Position numbers and translations under genes: made by a program
Notes under the pieces: model-generated
What the model was told of the DNA's origin: nothing
Databases searched by the model: none
Seen by the model: only the letters and a program-made list of their open reading frames with translations
Shown here: one piece after another, positions 5,844 to 10,184 of the stretch
How positions within the stretch are numbered: position 1 is the stretch's first letter
Layout of the letters: each line of letters opens with the position of its first letter
Assembly (NCBI GenBank): GCA_946403615.1
Contig: CAMJAO010000055.1
Location: 1-10,184 of the forward strand
DNA length: 10,184 nt
Origin: an uncultured Prevotellaceae bacterium
Lineage (GTDB): Bacteria > Bacteroidota > Bacteroidia > Bacteroidales > Bacteroidaceae
Reading direction: 5' to 3'

Positions 5844-6980
5844 TTATTTCTCCAGTTTCTTGCCGGACATGAGGAGTTCGACGAGGGGATAGTCTTTGTA
5901 GGCGTGGCGCTGCTGGTCCCAGAAACCGAAGTCGGCATCGTAGCACCATGTAGTCCAAGCGATGTCGTTTTCATCAAATACGGTAAGCATGTCTCTCGTC
6001 CAATTGTATGCCAATTCGCGGTCAACAGGCTCATAAACGCCCCATTCGCCGCAGAAGAGTTGCAGGTCGTATTTCTTCGCTGCGTCGATGGCGTCTTTGA
6101 AGTCGGCACGGATACGGTCGATGTTCCATTCTTCCTTGGTATAGGGCTCCAAGTCTTTCTTGATGGAATCGGGTGCAGCCTCGAAGTCTTCTTTTGAAAC
6201 GAGAATGCCGGGATAGTTGACCTTACCCTTGTATTTGCCAATGGGAGTCCACCATGCACCGTAGTGAGTGAGAATCATCGGGTTGTAATAGTGGAAGGAG
6301 AGGATGATGTTTTTATCGCCCTCGGGCACTTTGAGGTATTTCATGGTGCCGTAACTCTGCCACATATTGGAGCCAATGACGAGTGTGCGGTCGGGTTCAC
6401 GCTCACGGAGAGCCTTATGCACCTTAGCCACGAGTTGGTTCCACTGCTCGTGATCTTCGGCCACGGGCTCGTTCATGAACTCGTATGCCACCCAGTCTGT
6501 GCTGTAGTTTTTCAGCGAGTCGGAGAGTTGATACCACAGGTTGATGAGGTCTTGCTGCGATTTCTCAGACGTGAAGAGCGTATTGGCCGCTTTGTCGGCT
6601 TCATTCACAGCATTGAAATAATGCGAACGGATGATGTGGAGATCGACGATGGCTCTGAGATTGTGTTTGCGAGCCAGGTCAAGCGCATTTTTCAAGAGTC
6701 CCCATGCCTCTGGCAGTTGTTTTCCGTTATCATCCCAGAACTGGACTTCGTCGATAGGGATGCGCACGAAGTCGAATCCGAGTTTCTCAAGACGTTCGAA
6801 GTCGTCCTCTTGGATATGCAGGCGACGTGCTTCGCCTCTTTGTTCAGACTGAGAGAGCCAATGGCTGAGGTTCGTTCCACGTTTGATGCGGAAGCCAGTG
6901 TTCGTTTCGGCTTTTTCTCCACACGATGAGAAGACAAGTGCCAACAGGAAGATGGCAGAAAGGATAATGTTTTTTTTCAT
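5844..6980 (-). CDS. Lipoprotein GH5 endo-glycanase (cellulase clan)
   Basis: The 378-residue product begins with a lipoprotein signal (MKKNIILSAIFLLALVFSSC, acylated Cys20, then GEKAE), so it is membrane-anchored and possibly surface-exposed. The eight conserved GH5 positions are recognisable: Arg73 (FVRIPI), His115 (VDLHII), Asn170 and acid/base Glu171 (YEFMNEP), His230 and Tyr232 (LSFHYYNP), nucleophile Glu312 (FCGEWG) and Trp345 (WTTWCYD). GH5 enzymes hydrolyse beta-1,4- or related glucans, mannans or xyloglucans with retention. The N-terminal RGTNLSHWLSQS differs from the GWNLGNTLD-type motif of GH5_4 endoglucanases, so the subfamily and substrate stay open. The ATG at 6980 was preferred over one at 7016 because it starts the signal peptide and because the longer start would leave the -7 box inside the coding region. 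It has its own promoter and terminator, so it looks monocistronic. Confidence 0.92.
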   Translation of the reverse strand: MKKNIILSAIFLLALVFSSCGEKAETNTGFRIKRGTNLSHWLSQSEQRGEARRLHIQEDDFERLEKLGFDFVRIPIDEVQFWDDNGKQLPEAWGLLKNALDLARKHNLRAIVDLHIIRSHYFNAVNEADKAANTLFTSEKSQQDLINLWYQLSDSLKNYSTDWVAYEFMNEPVAEDHEQWNQLVAKVHKALREREPDRTLVIGSNMWQSYGTMKYLKVPEGDKNIILSFHYYNPMILTHYGAWWTPIGKYKGKVNYPGILVSKEDFEAAPDSIKKDLEPYTKEEWNIDRIRADFKDAIDAAKKYDLQLFCGEWGVYEPVDRELAYNWTRDMLTVFDENDIAWTTWCYDADFGFWDQQRHAYKDYPLVELLMSGKKLEK

Positions 6981-7013
6981 AATTGTTATTAGGTTGATAA
7001 TTAGTTTAAGGGG

Positions 7014-7021
7014 CAAAGGTA
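7014..7021 (-). promoter_or_regulatory. Promoter -7 box of the GH5 gene
   Basis: TACCTTTG on the - strand matches TAnnTTTG fully and lies 33 bases before the GH5 ATG, within the 70-base gap after the response regulator stop. No good TTTG is found 19-21 bases upstream, so activity may depend on an activator. Confidence 0.6.
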
Positions 7022-7050
7022 ATGGAGAGAGTTATGGGAAGAACGGGAAA

Positions 7051-7686
7051 CTATATATAATATTCGGCGGCATCTACGAGACCGGCCCTTAGGGCGTATT
7101 TCGTGGCCTCGTGGGCATTGTTGACATTGAGTTTGCGGAAGATATTCTTTCGGTGGGTGTTGACGGTATGGAAACTGGAGAATCGGCGTTCTGCGATTTC
7201 CTTTGTCGTCAGTCCTAACGCGATATCTTTCAATATCTCGGTTTCGGTTTTCGTCAGATTGAGCCGTTCCGTCGGTATTGCCGAAGGTGCTATCAACTGC
7301 TCGGCCGCCTGTTGGCAGATATATCGTTGCTGTGCGATGACGGCTTTGATACAGTCGCGTATCTCGTTCATGGGCGAGTCTTTCATCACAACACTCACCA
7401 TATTGGAAGAGACAACCACCCGACGTATGAATTCTGAACTCAATTCGTCGGAGAAGAGAATCCACCTCACTTCGGGGAATCTGAGCGAGAGAATCAGCAG
7501 TTCGTCAGCATCATTGATATCAAAGAGCGTATAGTCGATGAACACTGCTGCCTGCACATTATTTTTCAATTGCTCGATGAGCCCAGCCTTGTCGGTGACG
7601 GGTTGAAAGGAGACGTTCATACCCTCCAGGACGTATGCCAGCCCGGCCCGGGTGATGTCTTGATTGTCAGCCAACAGAAAATTCAT
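7051..7686 (-). CDS. NarL/LuxR-type response regulator, orphan
   Basis: The 211-residue protein has a receiver domain (1-120) and a LuxR-type DNA-binding domain (about 143-205; LTKTETEILKDIALGLTTKE, then HTVNTHRKNIFRKL). The probable phosphoacceptor is Asp51 (AVFIDYTLFD), the conserved Lys is Lys102 (VVMKDSP) and the switch Ser is Ser79 (ILFSD). The acidic pair at the N terminus is Asp7-Asn8 (LLADNQD) rather than two acids, which may alter metal binding or phosphorylation. It presumably controls transcription as a dimer after phosphorylation by a histidine kinase, but no kinase gene is in the window. It lies 59 bases after the thioesterase gene on the same strand. No full -7 consensus is visible in that gap, so it may be cotranscribed. 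The target genes are unknown. Confidence 0.92.
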   Translation of the reverse strand: MNFLLADNQDITRAGLAYVLEGMNVSFQPVTDKAGLIEQLKNNVQAAVFIDYTLFDINDADELLILSLRFPEVRWILFSDELSSEFIRRVVVSSNMVSVVMKDSPMNEIRDCIKAVIAQQRYICQQAAEQLIAPSAIPTERLNLTKTETEILKDIALGLTTKEIAERRFSSFHTVNTHRKNIFRKLNVNNAHEATKYALRAGLVDAAEYYI

Positions 7687-7745
7687 AAATCAATGTCAAT
7701 AGGTGTACAAACTAGTGTTAAGTGGAAAATCTCTTTATTTTAGGA

Positions 7746-8231
7746 TCAGAACGAGAACATCTCTTCATTTTCCAGTTCACATTCGGTGAATCCCATCTCA
7801 CGCGCCTTTTCATCGTTCATGGCGAAATAGATAGCCTCACCCTCGGCGCACGTCTCTTCCTCGGCATTTTTAACGACAACCTTGATGGTGATGAAATTGC
7901 GCTTTCTATCAGTAATCCATGCACGAATGGAAAGTTGCGGGTCAGAAGCCGATACTGGTTTGCAGAAGTTGACATGCAACTGAGCCGTTACTCCGGCCGT
8001 CTGCAATTTTCGTGTCACGACCCACCCAGCCGTCTCGTCGATGAGGGTGCTGATGATGCCACCGTGGAGCGTGCCCACCCACCCTTGGTAATGTTCTTGG
8101 GGCCGCCAGAAACTGAGCACGGCATCGTCTTCCTCGAAAAACTCCATATGGAGTCCTATGGGGTTTTCAGGTGCGCATCCGAAACAGTCATAACCTTCTT
8201 TTTTGAGCCAGGGATTTTTGATCTTTCTCAT
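7746..8231 (-). CDS. Hotdog-fold thioesterase, PaaI/4HBT-like
   Basis: The 161-residue cytoplasmic protein is a single hotdog domain. The signature is TLHGGIISTLIDETAGW (residues 54-70), with His56-Gly57-Gly58 and acidic Asp65/Glu66 at the place where PaaI-type acyl-CoA thioesterases keep their catalytic residues. QLHVNFCKPV (85-94) is the usual following strand. The N terminus carries CFGC-PENPIGL (16-27), an extension common in the branch of this family annotated as PaaI-like or domain-of-unknown-function thioesterases. It would hydrolyse an acyl-CoA or related thioester; the substrate is not readable. It starts 48 bases after the DUF5686 gene stop on the same strand, so the two may share a transcript. 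There is no evident link to glycan breakdown. Confidence 0.9.
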   Translation of the reverse strand: MRKIKNPWLKKEGYDCFGCAPENPIGLHMEFFEEDDAVLSFWRPQEHYQGWVGTLHGGIISTLIDETAGWVVTRKLQTAGVTAQLHVNFCKPVSASDPQLSIRAWITDRKRNFITIKVVVKNAEEETCAEGEAIYFAMNDEKAREMGFTECELENEEMFSF

Positions 8232-8279
8232 ATTCTTTGGTGGGTGTTATGGGAATAATGGATAATATGGGAGGGATGG

Positions 8280-10184
8280 TCAGAAACTAAATTCGAAACC
8301 GAAGCGGATGCCGTGCTTTTTAATGCCAGGCAATCCGGTATAACTGAGACGGCGCACATAATCAATCTGGAAGAATCGGAAGATATTCCTTACGCCTACG
8401 ACCAATTCCCAATAGGGTTCTGCATGATTGAAGAAATGGGTGCCTTCAGGGAATGCAAAGAGCATGTCGTCATTCGCATTTCGAGCCAATGTGGGATTGT
8501 TCTTGTCGGTGAGCATACCTATGATACCTTTGATGCCGACCACTTCACGCCACTTGAGTTTTCTGATGAGCGGTATGCGGTTGAAAATTTTGCCTTTGAG
8601 GTCCCATGTGATATTGGCCGAGAAGAACCTGTCGTTGAGGAACTCCATGTTGTTCATCAATGAGAACGAACTCTTGCTGATGACGTAAGAGAGGTTGGTG
8701 GGCGGCATATTGAGCAGCGGGAAGGGCACTTTGTTCCATTGCGCACCCGCCTTGAAATGGCACTCCATCTTACCCCAGGTCTTGAGCCAGAGACGTGTAT
8801 ATACACCCAATTCGGTGTAGTTGTAACGGTATTGCCCGCCGAGGAATCCGTCGAAGCCCATGGTATGGCTGAGCGTGAACTCGGGATTGTCGAGGTTAAC
8901 GGCAATACGGTGCTGCTTGGTATTGATGTAACTGCGCCCGGGACAATAGTCTAAAGCGAGTGTCATCTCAGATGTGCGAATCGTATTGACAGGTTGTCCG
9001 TCGGAGAGGCGTATGAAATCCAGTTCGCCTGTAGGTTCATTGCTCTCTGCTTTGATGTTGAACGTGGTACGGAATCCCCACTCCGTCTCCCAGTCAAACT
9101 TCAATTGCTGACGGTTGTAGAAATACATCTGATTGACTTTACTCCATCTGAACGCCGTAAAGACGTTATCCTTGTCCGTACCGAGGAATTTGTCAGAAGG
9201 CGACATCACATCGCGCGCCGTCTCGAAGGAAATGGTGCGGATGGGGAACTCGCCCGGCTGATATTCTTTCTTGTTGAACGAATATGTGAGGAGCGAACTG
9301 TAGTAATGTCTGTGGCTCTTGGTGCCATACGCATAATAGCCTTTCCAGAAGAGATGCGGATTGAGCGCCGCAGTGGTCTGTCCAGAAGCACGAAAACGTA
9401 TACCGTCGACGAAGTTGTTAGAGATGACTGTATTGACAGGTCCGATGTCGAATTTGCTTTTGGTCGCTTCAGAACCCGTCTCCACGAAATTCTCGATGAG
9501 CGCCTTCGCAGCGAAAAGCAGGTATTTGAATCCCTTGATATTTTCGACGCGATGTATGAAGTCGGACATTGACGACTCGCTGTTTGTAAGTTCCACGGAG
9601 CGATGTTGTTCCCAGAATTGGTTGTCGCGCAACTTAGCATTCGGATCATAGCGGGTATTCGCCTTTCCTTTGAACATACTCTTCGGTAATTCCTCGAAAG
9701 AGTAATCGCTCATTCTTGTGGATCGTATGACGATTGCTTTCGTAAGGAATTCAGCGAGAGACATCTCCACAGACATATCATCGGCCGAGAGCGCCCACTC
9801 GCCATTGTCGAGTTGGGTATATTCCTGACTGATTTTCATGTCCTCGACGAAATTGACGCCAGTACGCGCGGGTAGCTTGAGGTCACATTTTTTCACGTGC
9901 AGAGTGCTGTCATTGAGCACATAGAGTTCGCCATTGAACCCAAAGTCCTGTTGGTTGTTGGGATAAAACTGCAGGTGAATGCATCGGTCTCGACCCACGA
10001 ACACGGTGTCAACGATGTAGAAACGATAGAAAGCAACCGCTCCGCTACCAATGGGGCTTGTAAATGAGTTGCGCAGCAACTTGATGTTATCATCGTAGAT
10101 GTCAACGTCTGTAAACACATCTTTAAGCACCGCATTGAGCACATTTCCCGTTTCAATCAGTTGGTTGATTCCCTTTGTAGATTG
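8280..10184 (-). CDS. DUF5686-family outer-membrane protein, 5' end outside the window
   Basis: The frame stays open through the right edge, so 634 C-terminal residues are visible and the start is missing; the GTG at 10142 is internal. The sequence resembles DUF5686 proteins of Bacteroidota, which are about 800-850 residues long and normally begin with a signal peptide and a carboxypeptidase-regulatory-like beta-sandwich. The visible first third (FYRFYIVDTVFVGRDRCIHL, then FNGELYVLNDSTLHVKKCDL) is the periplasmic portion. The remainder has alternating amphipathic strands with many aromatic residues, ending in IRFGFEFSF, the terminal-Phe signature of outer-membrane beta-barrels. The family function is not established; envelope assembly or transport roles are only guesses. 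It is the most upstream gene of the leftward cluster in view, with its promoter outside the window. Confidence 0.85.
   Translation of the reverse strand, partial: QSTKGINQLIETGNVLNAVLKDVFTDVDIYDDNIKLLRNSFTSPIGSGAVAFYRFYIVDTVFVGRDRCIHLQFYPNNQQDFGFNGELYVLNDSTLHVKKCDLKLPARTGVNFVEDMKISQEYTQLDNGEWALSADDMSVEMSLAEFLTKAIVIRSTRMSDYSFEELPKSMFKGKANTRYDPNAKLRDNQFWEQHRSVELTNSESSMSDFIHRVENIKGFKYLLFAAKALIENFVETGSEATKSKFDIGPVNTVISNNFVDGIRFRASGQTTAALNPHLFWKGYYAYGTKSHRHYYSSLLTYSFNKKEYQPGEFPIRTISFETARDVMSPSDKFLGTDKDNVFTAFRWSKVNQMYFYNRQQLKFDWETEWGFRTTFNIKAESNEPTGELDFIRLSDGQPVNTIRTSEMTLALDYCPGRSYINTKQHRIAVNLDNPEFTLSHTMGFDGFLGGQYRYNYTELGVYTRLWLKTWGKMECHFKAGAQWNKVPFPLLNMPPTNLSYVISKSSFSLMNNMEFLNDRFFSANITWDLKGKIFNRIPLIRKLKWREVVGIKGIIGMLTDKNNPTLARNANDDMLFAFPEGTHFFNHAEPYWELVVGVRNIFRFFQIDYVRRLSYTGLPGIKKHGIRFGFEFSF

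Noticed and set aside
6264..6929. Long + strand open frame (221 codons) opposite the GH5 gene
   Set aside because: It is entirely antisense to a gene with all GH5 catalytic motifs, has no signal peptide, known domain or promoter, and reads like a complement-strand translation.
8994..9572. Long + strand open frame (192 codons) opposite the DUF5686 gene
   Set aside because: It is antisense to a clear beta-barrel coding sequence, with no recognisable domain and no promoter or terminator of its own.
10140..10142. GTG as the start of the DUF5686 gene
   Set aside because: The frame remains open to the window edge, and family members have several hundred further N-terminal bases including a signal peptide.

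Overview
The window reads as a chromosomal carbohydrate-use region of a Bacteroidota bacterium, most likely Prevotella or a close relative. The signs are Bacteroidota-type promoters (TAnnTTTG -7 boxes, no Shine-Dalgarno sequences), a lipoprotein glycanase, a DUF5686 outer-membrane protein, and a Prevotella-like C-terminal tail (YNIKGQR...GIYIQNGKK) on a secreted beta-helix protein. The genus is an inference from protein style, not from a marker gene.

Layout. Positions 1-3080 (+ strand) carry the 3' end of a family GH2 glycosidase and a complete exported GH31 enzyme resembling YicI-type alpha-xylosidases, probably one operon. Positions 3081-3483 hold no gene. They contain a 282-bp transposase-less element (MITE) with near-perfect 17-bp terminal inverted repeats, a 9-bp target duplication and two G-quadruplex-type arms on opposite strands, followed by a bidirectional terminator. 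From 3484 to the right edge every protein gene lies on the - strand. In transcription order from the right edge these are a DUF5686 outer-membrane protein (5' end outside the window), a hotdog-fold thioesterase, a NarL/LuxR-type response regulator, a GH5 lipoprotein glycanase with its own promoter and terminator, a LacI-family regulator with its own promoter and operator, and a Cthe_2159-like carbohydrate-binding beta-helix protein.

The 313-bp gap between the LacI gene and the GH5 gene is dense with signals. It holds the LacI promoter with an AAACGTTT-centred operator over its -33 element, a + strand promoter, a strong + strand terminator about 60 bases further on, and the GH5 terminator facing it. 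No frame of useful length lies between the + promoter and its terminator, so this looks like an undescribed small RNA of about 85 nt.

How it may work together. GH2 (often beta-galactosidase), GH31 (alpha-xylosidase-like) and GH5 (endo-beta-glucanase clan) are the activities used to dismantle a xyloglucan-like beta-glucan, and the LacI regulator and glycan-binding protein fit that theme. No SusC/SusD pair is visible and the two enzyme groups are on opposite strands, so a single polysaccharide utilization locus is a hypothesis. The DUF5686, thioesterase and response-regulator genes look like neighbouring housekeeping or envelope genes.
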